Below, in pieces: positions 21,601-33,046 of a DNA stretch of 64,000 nucleotides. Source of the DNA: Lamellibrachia satsuma (Eukaryota; Annelida; Polychaeta; Sabellida; Siboglinidae); contig BSQZ01000005.1 in assembly GCA_033239005.1 (NCBI GenBank), positions 2,495,001-2,559,000 on the forward strand, given 5' to 3'. The notes under the pieces were generated by a model that was given only the letters and a program-made list of their open reading frames with translations, was not told the origin of the DNA and did no database searches. The position numbers and the translations under genes were made by a program. Within the stretch, counting starts at the first letter, position 1. Every line of letters begins with the position of its first letter.

Positions 21601-22430
21601 AAAGTAATTGAAGCTTTTAGACATATATGAACCAATACCCCGAAAGGCTAGATTGCCTTCTGAAGAAAGTCTATCCAAACTGTTGCATTTTAAACTACTC
21701 TGTATAAAGAGCACCGTTCGATTCATGATCTGAATTTGAATCGGGAGACATTCTGCCAAAAGTAGTAGTAGTACCATATAATAACAGTGAGTGCAAACTC
21801 ATAGATTAAAACGTTTCCTGAGACCTTTGCGCCATGTAAATTAAAATGCATCATATAAATACATACACCATAGAAACAGGAACAGTATGACATAATTGAC
21901 GGTGTGTACTTATTTACAAAAGCCAAAAATGTAAATATAGTGTGGGTGGATGTCGGTCACAGAGGGTGACCTAGTGGGTAGCTGATAGGCATGATTTACT
22001 AATTATGTGTAAACACCTTTTGGAGGCCGGCATGCTTGCTGAGATTATTGGATGTATCTTATTTTGATGGTTTATGCCTGCCTAATTTCATGCTCCTTAA
22101 TTAATAAATCTAAATGTCATTCTTTGGCCTATTTCAATCTACGCTGGACTTGTGTTGTTATTTTGCATAAATGTAAATATAGTGATTAGCACATCCACCT
22201 TTCATGCCACAGTTCTAAATTCAAGACGCAAACCGGACACGGTACATTTTGGGCTTGGCGATAAAGTTCTGAAAAGGCTAACTAGTTGAATGAGACCTCA
22301 AAAGGCCATAGCATTCTAACCACAATATAATTATAAAGACTATAGTCAGTTATTCGAATGTTGCCGGGTGCTAGAAACAACAGGACACTCTGTTTATATC
22401 AGTTGTATTTTATTAACTGTTGTTCAACTG
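18620..22430. other. AT-rich intergenic DNA
   Basis: No supportable gene. Weak features are 'cttgacttgacttg' repeats near 19,940-20,000 and two stretches starting 'gggcggatc(t/c)agg' at about 21,058 and 21,496, which resemble transposon ends but lack partners. Confidence 0.5.
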
Positions 22431-22581
<151 letters not shown>

Positions 22582-22779
22582 ATGTGTGATTCCAAGATTC
22601 CACCACACCGATCACCACACCGCTTATCAGAAGTATATTGTTATTTTTTCCCAATTTCTCTATCTTTCTCTCTCTTCTAAGAAGAACTTGATAGCATGGT
22701 CCATATTTGGTGCATCCACGTTATTAGACCATCACGAACGCAAGTGTCTCCAAGTGGAAAGCCAATAGTTATGTTTCAC

Positions 22780-23094
22780 CTACCGCATATTTACGGTGTT
22801 CAGAACGAACTCTGAGAAGTCAACCAGCAACGCATCGCCGCCTGCCAAGAGGAATGTGTACGCAAAAGTTCCATCCCTGTGACGAAACTGTGTTTCAATT
22901 GTGCTGTTTGATAATGCAGGAACATTTCTGGAATGTTCCTTCTTCTCTCGTAGAAGGAATGGGATTATATCAAGGTCTAAGGAATGAAATACAGGCGAAT
23001 GTGTAGATATTAAAATGTAAGCGTACGGGCCGCTAGCTACATGTCCACGTCCACGTCCACTTACATGTTTCACGGGCTGAACCTCTGTTAGCAT
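22780..23094 (-). CDS. Unrecognised open frame, possibly coding
   Basis: 104 codons on the minus strand, from ATG at 23,094 to a stop at 22,780. Composition is protein-like (for example FAYTFLLAGGDALLVDF), but I recognise no family, see no splice sites that extend it, and it has no counterpart in the other array units. It could equally be chance. Confidence 0.2.
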   Translation of the reverse strand: MLTEVQPVKHVSGRGRGHVASGPYAYILISTHSPVFHSLDLDIIPFLLREKKEHSRNVPALSNSTIETQFRHRDGTFAYTFLLAGGDALLVDFSEFVLNTVNMR

Positions 23095-23559
23095 GTTATT
23101 TAGAGGCGACGTACGTCAGTTCAAAATTGTCATAAAATAACACGTTGGTTTGGACATAATTGTTGCAGTTTTATGTGGTTTTCGGTCTCTGCTAAGTATA
23201 AATCTATTTCGCCAAGAACAAATGTTCCAAACCGCCCATAGCTCAAAACTGTAGTTGATGAAACTAAAAGGGAGTACAACATTATATATTGTTCTTCCCC
23301 TATTGTTCGCTTTATGCGATTAGATAGGACTTCGCTCTGCTTTGTATTTGTCCTTATTGTATAGAGTTACAATAAATTTGAATTGAATTTTTTAGTCCAG
23401 TCGACTAAATTGATTCATTCAGACCGAGGTACTTTTATGTGGATTAAATATCTCCATTTAGCAGGTCCATAAACAACTGTTTTATTAACGTTTTTGCTTA
23501 GTGTAAGGTGAAAACGTCGTGCTACTTCACTGAATAAAAGTGTTCTCTCCCCTCTGCAG

Positions 23560-23614
23560 GCAAATTCCAGATGTATGTTGTCGTTCTTCATTGGCAATCA
23601 ACTCGCAGCACTCA
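23560..23614 (+). pseudogene. P1 exon 8 (deleted, frameshifted)
   Basis: Acceptor ctctgcag|GC. It matches P2 exon 8 but lacks 11 nt in the middle. Confidence 0.65.
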
Positions 23615-23850
23615 GTACGACATGCAAGGTTGGGGTGTGGCATACAGTGAAAAAACTTGCAGGTAAATCTCTCACCGTGGAAGGTTTTTCGCTCACATTG
23701 GCTCCATTCAATGTGACAGGCAAGGTCGGGGTATGGCATGCCATGACACAGAACTGGCAGGTAAATCACACGGTGGCTGTACTTAACAGGGCAGGTAAGG
23801 TCGGGGTGTGCCATGCCATGACACAGAACTGGCAGGTAAGGCTCCTCGTG
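23611..23850 (+). repeat. Exon-8 donor minisatellite, P1
   Basis: About three units with 'ggcaaggtcggggt.tggcat' and 'acagaactggcaggtaa'; the first overlaps the exon 8 donor. Confidence 0.85.
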
Positions 23851-24400
23851 ACGGCCAACCAGTGGTCTGTGGGGGGTCGCAGCGGAGATAGTTTTGTATA
23901 AGTATATGGACAAATGAAATGTTGTGCAAAATTGCACCAGCAATTCGCTATTTCTATGAGGATGTTGTTTCATCATATTTTAATTGTCATCTTTTGAATG
24001 AAACTGTGATGTGTATTTCATAAATATCTTGCAAATACAGCAGTTGTTGAGATTTGTGTATTAAGGTCACTGTATAGCTAATGTGTCCTTGATATACCCA
24101 TATTCGTAGTAATAATTAAAAATAACTAAAGCTTTATATTTTTTTGTAATCACGATTAACATGCTTTGCCTTATAACAGTGACACAAAACAGATAAATAA
24201 AACACAGTGTGTAAGGTTTTTTTTGCTAGAAAATAAGAAAATATTAGTAGGGGCATTGAAAAAGCGTGTTGTTACTATTTTTTAATGATGATAACCATGT
24301 CACTTTTATAGCGTTTATGCACTCTTAAGATAAAATATACAAGAGAAAGCTACATTTTCTTTTCAAATAATCCAAATTGAAGCATTGATTATGATTGCAG

Positions 24401-24557
24401 CTAAAGTCATATTATCTGGATGGATACGGTTAGGACAAAGCTAATTTCCATGACATGATCAGCACACAGCCTGGCTTGATGCCCTTGGCATCATTCAAGG
24501 TCATCTCCATAGAGAACGTGGAACCACACCTTCAGTATATCCACAGTAACGGCTTTG
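24401..24557 (+). pseudogene. P1 exon 11-like segment
   Basis: The 3' half reads STQPGLMPLASFKVISIENV then EPHLQYIHSNGF with donor G|GTAAGT after 24,557 (phase 1). Upstream, an in-frame TAG lies near 24,431. The 3' half is colinear with exon 11 of P3-P5. Confidence 0.6.
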
Positions 24558-24611
24558 GTAAGTCACATTGAGAGGATCTTTAATTACAAGCATTATATAT
24601 TTAATAAATTA

Positions 24612-24684
<73 letters not shown>
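24612..24684. repeat. (TA)n microsatellite
   Basis: About 36 uninterrupted TA dinucleotides between exon 11 and exon 12 of P1. Confidence 0.98.
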
Positions 24685-24688
<4 letters not shown>

Positions 24689-24728
24689 AAAATAATTTTT
24701 ATATACCTTCCATTGTGCTGTTTTCTAG

Positions 24729-24814
24729 AAAGTGCTGTATGTGTGGAAATATGGATAACTATAGTTGCTATTCTTGGTGTTTTATTGGAAAACTGGGCAC
24801 TTCTTTGTTGTTAG
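24729..24814 (+). CDS. P1 exon 12: C-terminal hydrophobic segment and stop
   Basis: Acceptor ttttctag|AA before 24,729. The G ending exon 11 plus AA gives Glu. It encodes ESAVCVEIWITIVAILGVLL then ENWALLCC-stop (TAG 24,812-24,814). The roughly 15-residue hydrophobic run IWITIVAILGVLL close to the C-terminus suggests a single transmembrane segment or a lipid-anchor signal, making the ancestral product a type I surface protein. Traces of this exon remain at 31,373 (P2) and about 41,412 and 51,030 (P3, P4). Confidence 0.6.
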
Positions 24815-25621
24815 TCTGGACCCGCCTGTCATGTGAAGAGGAATGCTTTTATTTAATAAAAAAATAACAACTCCTAATAATTCTTATATCCGTAAATACA
24901 AATTATAATAATTATACATACATCGACCAATCAAAAGTGTATAATGGATAGACAAAATCATGGCATGCAATAGGAGCATAAATTGATAAGACAATAGGGT
25001 CATGAGACACATGAATTTAATAATAAAATTCGAGGAGCCACCTTAATGTTTTTATTAACTCAAATTACTGGGCCAGCAAATTGCATTTTTGACAGATGTG
25101 ACTGCTTAAATAATAAATTACTAACTGTAATTCAATTATACGTCTCCAAAGACAGTCAAAATAAACCTCAGAAACTGGACAATTTGCAGACATTCTGTAT
25201 ATATATAAAGCAGTAGAAGAACAATATCCAGGATATATTTTGTCTGATAAACAGTATTTCCGGAATAGTGTCCATGTATTTAAAGATAGGATATTGTCCA
25301 GATAATATTGGTAGGGATACAATCAGGCGGAAACGTTAACTTATATATGGTCCGACTCATAACGTCGGACGGAGCAGGCCGCGTTTCGTTGATCTCTCGT
25401 GTGACGATGTTCTCTTGTTACAAATGCGACGGAAAATAATGAAATTATCTAATGGCATCGAGCTTCCAACGATCCGTACGAATCAATACCCTAAGATGGG
25501 GTGGATTTGCACATAATCTATGGGTCTGTCAGATTCAGCGTGCTGCCATATTGAACGTCCATCTTGGGCATGCCACATTTGACACACCTATCAGACGTGT
25601 AACCAACGACAATAAGACATC

Positions 25622-26368
25622 ATGCCGCCCAATCATCGCCAAAAAAGCTCGTCAGAGGCTACTCGCTTTGAAGGTATTGACAATGAACTTCTAAAACTTA
25701 CATTTATTGAAACTCTGAGTGACAGTGATGTTATAAAACAATTGAAACGAGCTCTGTTCCCGCAAGAGATTGCTGACAAAATAGACTACTTAACAGCTCA
25801 GAGTGAGCAACTAAAACAAACTGTGAAAGAGAAAGACGAGAAAATCAAAGCACTTGAAAGTAGAGTCGACTTGTTAGAATCGGCCAAAGACAGCATCGAG
25901 CAATATCCTAGAAGATCCAATTTGAGAATAGAAGGAATACCAGAATCTGTAGGTATTGGTGAAATTGAAAATGCAATCCTAGACATTGTCAATGATCATA
26001 TGAAGTTAACCCCAGTCCTGCAGTCTCACGAGATTGAGCGAGCGCACAGAATTGGCCGCCCTAAAACGGATGGCGGGCGACCACGCACTACAATTATTAC
26101 ACTAAATAGCGAACGTCGGAGTGACGCTATATACAGAGCTCGAATCAACCTAAAACAGCACAATACAGCCTCGGGTCTAAGCCTTCGTTTATTTGTGAAT
26201 GAAGACCTCACGAAAACTCGTTCTGAACTTCTGTATGAACTTGGAAAAAATGAACTGATTTCTGACTGTTGGTCTTTCAATATGAATATCTTGTACAAAG
26301 ACACTCAGGGTGTTGTCCATCAAGTACGAAGTAAACAGGACGCATGTTTCAAGCTGCGCCGTGTTTGA
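25622..26368 (+). CDS. LINE ORF1-type protein, intact, without ORF2
   Basis: 248-codon open frame. An N-terminal coiled coil (about residues 55-95, KEKDEKIKALESRVDLLESA) leads into EQYPRRSNLRIEGIPE, then ERAHRIGRPK, TTIITLNSERRSDAIYRAR and a basic C-terminus. Coiled coil plus the '(R)RxNLRIxGIPE' RRM entry and 'RAHRIG' are typical of L1-type ORF1 RNA-binding proteins. No endonuclease/RT frame follows, so this is a solitary ORF1, perhaps a truncated insertion. The clean frame is notable. It sits between P1 and P2. Confidence 0.75.
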   Translation: MPPNHRQKSSSEATRFEGIDNELLKLTFIETLSDSDVIKQLKRALFPQEIADKIDYLTAQSEQLKQTVKEKDEKIKALESRVDLLESAKDSIEQYPRRSNLRIEGIPESVGIGEIENAILDIVNDHMKLTPVLQSHEIERAHRIGRPKTDGGRPRTTIITLNSERRSDAIYRARINLKQHNTASGLSLRLFVNEDLTKTRSELLYELGKNELISDCWSFNMNILYKDTQGVVHQVRSKQDACFKLRRV

Positions 26369-26914
26369 CGCCTGTGTTACGTAACACCTGCGGACATTCC
26401 CGAGACACTGCTGCGTCAAATGACGTAAGCATTGTCTGGCACTTGCACACTTGCACACCTTCAAGTAGCGTGAACCTACGTATCCAGTTTCCATGGCACT
26501 ATGACAGTATTGTTATAATTTCTTTATAAACAACATGAATGTATTTTATTAATATAACCTATCCATGTTATACGGATATATTATTTATTACAGAGTATCA
26601 TTTTATTTTTCAGAGTAAATACAATTACAGTAATCTGTTTAGTTATGCTGATTTGTAGTTGGTACATGCCAAATCATGGCAGTAGGTTATAATTTTTTTT
26701 TCGATATCATGACTAACAACCTAAGCCTATGTGCGCATATAATGTAATGGGCACGTGCGATTATTAATGATTGGCAGTCCTATATCACCATTGTATTGTG
26801 ACTTGTGTTATCACCATTAATCTCGCTACCTCGATGGTAAGCACGTTGAACAATCCCAAGGACTGGATAGCATGCTGTATAACAACGTACCTTTACTTGA
26901 GGTCTTTTTACAAG

Positions 26915-27019
26915 TGTTGCGGTAGCCAAAAACAATTTTGGTGGACCTAGAGTAAACAGTATCAAGGATCACTTCAGTCGGATCGCTGTTGCCTATCCCC
27001 ACTTTGTGTGTTTACACAG
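26915..27019 (+). pseudogene. P2 exon 6
   Basis: Reads VAVAKNNFGGPRVNSIKDHF then SRIAVAYPHFVCLHR with donor ACAG|GTAGGT after 27,019. The P5 homologue is at 59,601-59,706. The acceptor reads acaag instead of acag|g, so it is shifted by one base and probably faulty. Confidence 0.6.
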
Positions 27020-27302
27020 GTAGGTGTCATAATGTCAAATTTCTACGAATTGCTATTATATGAACTATTTTCCTGGATATGGTGAGGTAAATGTTAGAGT
27101 GTATATAGACGGATTGCATCAACAAGTTATGCAATAATAGTATCCAAGTGTGGTGTGGGAGCCCACATTGGAAGTTTATTGTTAGGCATGGGGCATGAAC
27201 AGGTTATGCAATAATTGTACCCATGATGTTTTCGCTTTTGGCGTGGTACATTATATTAAAAGGGGTATCAACGTAATGGAACCGTCCACGACAGGTTCGT
27301 TG

Positions 27303-27640
27303 TCTCCACGTCATGTTGACGGCCGACTTACAGAGCGTTCAGCCGACTGTTCAACTGCCTTCCCCGCGCGCGCGACACCAGTGCGTCCGCACGAGCTGTC
27401 GGCACGACACGTTAGCCGTCTCCACGACATATTGCCGGCTGACATACTGTACGTCCAGCTGACCGTTCAACTGTCTTCCCCGTGCGTGACATCAGAGCGT
27501 CCGCATCAGCCGTCGTCACGAAACATCGCCCTCTCCACGATCTATTGACATCTGGCTTACTATCGTCCAGCCGACAACAACGTCGACATCACTGCGGTCG
27601 AACGTATTCTGCTGCCGGTGAGATTATGCGACCGACGGCC
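27303..27640 (+). repeat. GC/CpG-rich tandem repeat, period 113-116 bp
   Basis: 'tctccacg' blocks at 27,303, 27,419 and 27,532 start three diverged units with shared 'ccagc(t/c)gac', 'gttcaactg(c/t)cttcccc' and 'agcgtccgca'. CpG-rich in an otherwise CpG-poor region. Confidence 0.8.
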
Positions 27641-28440
27641 ACATCAGTTATCGTTCTACTCAACCCAGCAGAATGCGCGAAGGGTATTGTTGACTTTATG
27701 CGTCACAAGGCATGCTTCTGTGACTTTTTTTTGTTTTGTTATCGGAACATTGTATTATAAGTGTGAAATTCGCCTTTCTGCTTGTGACGAATTTATTAAC
27801 ACTGATGTCTATTATTTCATTTGCACAATTTCAGTTAGGTTTTGATTAATTGTAAACATATTCATGTTGATTACTTTGGTGTTGTTTTTCATTTGTGGAA
27901 ATTTCTTACACTCATATGTTGAGCTTAGTCTAAGTACGGCCCGCCCCTGGTTCTGCATGGACCACCACCGAAATCCGTGACACATAACTAAACATAACCG
28001 CCTTGCAAGCAAACCAGTCATGATCCTCTTGGAAATACATAGGATTCATGACTGGAACAGATATTACAAAAACTGTAATGATGAATGGTGGGGAGGGGGA
28101 AAATGTCACATTAGATTAAAACACTCACTTTTATAGGTGTTCTAATAAATCAGTATTGGTGCTGAATGGTAATGGCTTTTGTTTTTGGTAACCTGCTTGA
28201 ATTTTGTGATGTTGTTACTTTTCCTTTCCCTGTTCATCCTTCTTGTCAAGGGATATATTTATTTCGATAAGCATGCTGTAGTCAAGAAGAGTACGTCATT
28301 TATATACGAGTACAACCATCTGGTAAAATGGGTATTGCTCAAACAGAGATAAATATAATTGGTTGATTCTGTAATTTTCCTCAGCAGAATACCAAAGTGT
28401 GGGTGTGATCTGTGTCATTGAAACAGTTCTGTGTAACTTG
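27640..28440. other. Intron of P2, matches P5 in part
   Basis: 27,930-28,440 is similar to 59,725-60,150 of P5; no exon recognised. Confidence 0.5.
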
Positions 28441-28458
28441 TGTGTTTGTGTGAGACAG

Positions 28459-28571
28459 GATGAAGGACTCTGCACGCTGGCATCTCTGTAACAGAATAGT
28501 GACCGCCGCCTTCCACGCCACCATCCAGTTGTGGAGCGTCATGATCAGCAATGATGGCGGCCTCGTCACGC
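28459..28571 (+). pseudogene. P2 exon 7 (81-nt in-frame deletion)
   Basis: Acceptor gagacag|G before 28,459, donor ACGC|GTGCGA after 28,571. It reads MKDSARWHLCNRIVTAAFHA then TIQLWSVMISNDGGLVT. Relative to P3 and P4 (194 nt) it lacks 81 nt, 27 codons, without losing frame. Donor GTGCGA is weaker than GTGAGA in the others. Confidence 0.65.
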
Positions 28572-28859
28572 GTGCGATAGGTCAGTCAGTGAGATAGGTA
28601 TGTCAGGTGAAAAGGGCTCTGAGGAGAATCATATCACTGTCATAGGCATCATGTGTGTAAATGGTGCACCATAGTCACACAACACCATGTTTGTAGAGGG
28701 ATGCTAAAAGTTGGCAAACTTTGTATAGAAATGTTGTTTCTCATAAGCAGTTTATATACTATTTATGAAAATGTTGACCACTTCCTTGCATTTATTAAAC
28801 ATAACTATTTACCAAGCTAATGGCGCTCTTCCTTCTTGTTCACCGCTGTACAGGGTTGA

Positions 28860-30310
28860 GGGTCAGGTGAAGTATTGTCGAGCCCCTCTTTCTGTTGTTT
28901 CTTTTCATAGTTTTCTAAAGGCCGCTCCCTCTCTCCATCTCTCATCTTCCTCCGATCTTCTCATATCCCGCCTCAAACAGTCCTCCTATATTTGCTGTGG
29001 CCTCCCCTTGAATTGTTGATGTTTTTTCACCTCTGCTCTCTTTGCTAGTTTGCCTCCATTCATCCTTACCAAGTGGCCTGCCATTCTCACATTGCTTCTC
29101 GACAATCATCTTGTTAGGCTGCATTGAATCCCAACCTCTTTCCTCGGGTCGTTCATCCTTCTTTTGTCCACCCTCTTTGTTCTTTATATTCGACGAACCC
29201 AGTTGTTCTCACAAACTTGCAGCAGCGGTTGTTGCTGTTCTGTCAACGCCACTGTCTCCAGATCATACAGGCATGCCGGTGTAACACGCATACTCAAGAA
29301 TTTCCCTTTCAGCTTTTTCAAAACGTTTCAGTCCAACATGACTCCCCCTGCGTTTCTCCAAGCATTCGCTCCCGCTTGTATGCGACGTCTCACGTCTACG
29401 TCAGAATGCCCATACTCCGTAAACTTTCATCCATGGTAAACAAAGCTATCTACTTGCTTGATCTCCTTACTGTCCAAAATGATGGTCAGCTCCTCTCTTT
29501 GGTGTCCAACCCACATCACTTCTGTCTTCTCCAGGCTCATTCTCAATCCGTGCTTCTTGAACACCCCCTTCTATTCCTCCAACACTTCCTGTAGTTCTTG
29601 TTTGCTCTCTGCTATTATGACCAAGTCATCTGCATACACCATCTTCCTGAGAAGGTCCACAAATCCCACTACCATTCTCCCTTGCACCTCAAACCTCTTC
29701 TCTACCAGCTGTCTTAATGCAAACATCCCATCAGTCCTCATTTTCCCTTTCTGAATCGCTGTTGTTCTTCCCATAATTCTTGCTCTACTCTCTTTCGGAT
29801 CTTGCCATCCAGGGTCCTCTCTAGCAGCTTCATAATATGATGTGACTTAGAAATGTGATGCCTCTGTATTTCCCAGGGTATTGCACATCTCCCTTCTTCT
29901 ACCATATTGGGACAATTAGCTCTGCTCACCATTCCTCTGGTCCTTTACCTTTCCTCATACATGTATTCAGCAGCCTCTTTGTCCAGCTGATTCCACTCTC
30001 CCCCGCTGCCATTACCATCTCCACATGCATATCATCGCTACCAGGTGCTCTTCCCTTCTTCATCCCTTTCATCCCGGTTTGCATCTCTGTATCCGTAATA
30101 CCAGTTAACTTCTCTTTCCCCTCTACATCCATTGGTTATTCCTCATCGCTGTTATTTCCTTCCTTGTTCAACACCTCCTTGGAGTAGCTTTCTCATACCT
30201 TCAGCACTACCTCTTTTTCTGTCACTAACTTCCCATTTATATCCTTGATCATCTTCTTTGCACCATCCTCGTCTAGTTTGCTATATACGTCTACTTCCAC
30301 ATCTCTCCTC
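28860..30310 (-). mobile_element. RTE-like LINE fragment (longest copy)
   Basis: Minus-strand frames read KKGRAPGSDDMHVEM, then LLERTLDGKIRKRVEQELW, then MVYADDLVIIAESKQEL (the RT YADD box) and the C-terminal region, in order from 30,130 to 28,860, broken by many frameshifts. It is the same insertion as the shorter fragments in P3, P4 and P5 (identical 3' edge position relative to exon 7), so it predates the array's duplications. The clade is tentative. Confidence 0.75.
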
Positions 30311-30978
30311 ACCTAACAACAGCTCCCTTTGCCGCTGTATTCACCTGCCCGTATATGTGTATATCATTGAATCCGGTTGATTTCCTCTCTCCTTGTTCTT
30401 CTCTATTTCTTTCCAGGCTTCCTTCGTTTCGCATACTGCCTCTGTAACTTCACAGAGGCAGCCTCTATATTGAAGTAGGCTAACAATGTATGCTAACAAT
30501 GCCCCTATAATGAAGAGAGCGTGTGGACAACGACTGTGTAATTTGGTTGCGTGGGCAACTAGTTCCTGTAACATTACTGCACGTGCAGTTTTATGTGGTT
30601 TTTGGTCTCTGCTAAGTACACATCTATTTCGTCATACACAAATGTTCCAAACCAACCATAGCTCAAAACTGTAGTTGATGAAATTAAAAGGGAGTACAAC
30701 ATTATATATTGTTCTTCCCCTATTGTTCACTTTATGTGATTAGATAGGACTTCGCTCTCCTTTGTATTTGTTCTTATTGTATAGAGTTACAATTAATTTG
30801 AATTGAATTTTTTAGTCCAGTCGACTAAACTGATGCATTCAGACCGAAGTACTTTTATGTGGATTAAATATCTCCATTTAGCAGGTCCATAAACAACTGT
30901 TTTATTAAAATGTTTGCTTAGTGTAAGGTGAAAACGTCGTGCTACTTCACTGAATAAAAGTGTTCTCTCCCCTTGCAG

Positions 30979-31044
30979 GCAAGTTCCATATGTATATTGT
31001 CATCAACAACCTGTTCTTCATTGGCAATCAACTCGCAGCACTCA
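30979..31044 (+). pseudogene. P2 exon 8 (reference copy)
   Basis: Acceptor ccttgcag|GC before 30,979 and donor CTCA|GTAAGA after 31,044; 66 nt, phase 1 to 1. With the C ending exon 7 it encodes RKFHMYIVINNLFFIGNQLA then AL. Phase matches exon 7 upstream and exon 9 (P3) downstream. Exon 8 is absent in P3-P5, where only minisatellite units remain. Confidence 0.65.
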
Positions 31045-31345
31045 GTAAGACAGGCAAGGTCAGGGTGTGGCACACCATGACACTGAACTGGCAATTAAAT
31101 ATCTCATGATTGCTGGACTCAGTACGACATGCAAGGTCGGGGTGTGGCATACAATGAAAGAACTTGCAGGTAAATCTCTCACCGTGGCAGGTTTTTTCGC
31201 TCACATTGGCTCCATTCAGTATGACAGGCAAGGTCTGAACTTGTTGGTATATCTCACGGTGGCTCCACTCAACAGGGCAGGCAATGTCGTGGTGTGGCAT
31301 GCCATGACACAGAACTGGCCGGTAAGGCTCCTCGTGACGGCCAAT
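31041..31345 (+). repeat. Exon-8 donor minisatellite, P2
   Basis: About four units starting at the exon 8 donor (CTCAGTAAGACAGGCAAGG). The similar repeated unit carries TGGCA..CCATGACAC..AACTGGC. Confidence 0.85.
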
Positions 31346-31789
31346 CAGTGATCTCTAGGGGGGTCACAGCTTGATGTTTTATTGGAAAACTGGGTACCTC
31401 TTTGTTGTTAGTCTGTTATTTGAAGAAAAATGCCACGCCTTGACCCCTGTCACCGCCCTGAATGACGTTGTAATCCTCACTTAGAAGGGCAATTTCTACG
31501 TCGCAATTATTCTGGTATCCTAATTGTATCGACACATGCGTGTTGTTCTATTGAGGATACGTAATCGTTCTGTTTACAGCAATTTTCTCAAAACGGTTAC
31601 ACAAAAAAATAATAGTACGCGTCTGTTGGTGTACGTTCAGTGTTCTGTTGCAAATGTGACTTAAATGTGGGCAGAAAAGGACAGCCCCTTACATTGGACT
31701 CCCACGCACACACGCATGCATGAGGGAGGTAGGCGGGGATGGTAGCAGACAGGTGGAAGGCACGCAGAAAGGCAGGAAAATTACCCTCT

Positions 31790-33005
31790 TGGTATCCAGT
31801 CCTTGAGATTGTTCAAAATGCTTTACACTTCAAAAACTCTCATAAATGTTCGTTAAAATCTATCGCAACTTCTCCTGGAAGTAACTATTATAATTGTATC
31901 GACACATGCATACTGTAATGTCGAGAATACGTAATCGGGGATGTTCATTGTATCCAGTCTTTTGTATTGTTCGAAGTGTTTTACACTTCACCCCCAAGCA
32001 CACCTGTTCATTCCAACTCCATATCGACTTCTCTGGGAAACACTCAGTCATGCAGCAGTTACTGCACGAAGACCATTCGCACGTATAATCACTGCATATA
32101 GCCAGGTACTCATTTATACAAATGAATGAGGTGTGGCAACGTTCGGTGAAACAAATTGCCAACTCTTCGAAACGGCGGCAAGACGGTTCAAACTAGGGTT
32201 TTCACGACTGGGAGCCTGACGTTCTATCGAGAACGTTATCACGCCCCATTCGATGGGAGAGAAGGAGACGCGAGGGGGTCAGAGAAGAAGCGAGAGAGGG
32301 AGAGGAAGTAACGCGGGATGGATATGTGCCGTTTGTTTGTTAAAGCAGACAAGTACAAGTGTTTAGCAATATTTAATGTGGCCATTGTTCGCACCACGCT
32401 GTAGCTTCCTCATGCGCACATCTTACTGCTAACACTAGTACGAAAAGTAAAATAATAAACCGCGCAAAAACAAATGTTGCAACATAGGCCTCTATAGCTC
32501 AATGCGCGTACCAGCTCAGATCACGTCATGTGTCTTTTATTAAACGTCGGCAGGGGGCGTGTCTGCGTATCAGTGTTTGTTACACACGTGCATCCTGGTA
32601 CGAAGTCAACACTTTGTGTCGCACGCGGTGTCTATGATGGGGAGCGTTGAATGCTATATCAAAGATTGATTGTTTGTTATACTGTTTATATCATCTAACG
32701 TGTGTCCTGGAACGAAGCTAGCATTGGCATCGCATCAAAGAGACGTCGGAGTCGTGCATCAGTGCTTTACTTGACCTGGATTGAGGCAGAGTCTTGTAAG
32801 AGCAGTTGCTGTAGACGTGGGGAATGGATGAAGATTGGATGACGTCGAGCAAAACAAATATGTACTTGGGCAGCGGTTTGATGCTGCCGAGCACCGTCGT
32901 CATGTAGTTCGTTCGTAGATGAACTGTCGCATCAAACATACGACCACATTGTCGCCGTTGTCGAAGCCTCCTATTTTCGAGGCGCCGATGTCGCGATCGC
33001 CGACG
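31790..33005. other. P3-specific intronic DNA, no feature supported
   Basis: Contains sequence shared with P5 (31,880-32,080 with 58,745-58,980) and about 900 bp with no counterpart in P4. Confidence 0.5.
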
Positions 33006-33046
33006 TAGAGACGCAATCTCCACTCGTCCTCGGCGTGTTTCAACAG

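Larger units (their letters stand above)
23165..25330 (+). pseudogene. Array paralogue P1 (3' part of the unknown gene)
   Basis: Contains exon 8 (23,560-23,614, 11-nt deletion relative to P2, out of frame), a short 77-bp-type array, an exon-11-like segment (24,401-24,557) and the only intact terminal exon 12 (24,729-24,814). Exons 9 and 10 are missing. The 3' flank (24,785-25,330) matches 41,413-41,820 and 51,030-51,440. A shared 260-bp block (23,165-23,480) matches 30,583-30,900 of P2. Confidence 0.65.
26839..31410 (+). pseudogene. Array paralogue P2
   Basis: Carries exon 6 (26,915-27,019), exon 7 with an internal 81-nt deletion (28,459-28,571), exon 8 (30,979-31,044, best copy) with its minisatellite, and a stub of exon 12 at 31,373. 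Exons 1-5 and 9-11 are not found. A long RTE-like LINE fragment lies between exons 7 and 8. Confidence 0.65.

Noticed and set aside
23527..23976. Minus-strand frame with repeated CHGMPHPDLAC-like motif, and plus-strand frame with repeated GKVGVWHAMTQNWQ
   Set aside because: Both come from the 77-bp-type minisatellite; unit length is not reliably a multiple of three, so a conserved repeat protein is unlikely.
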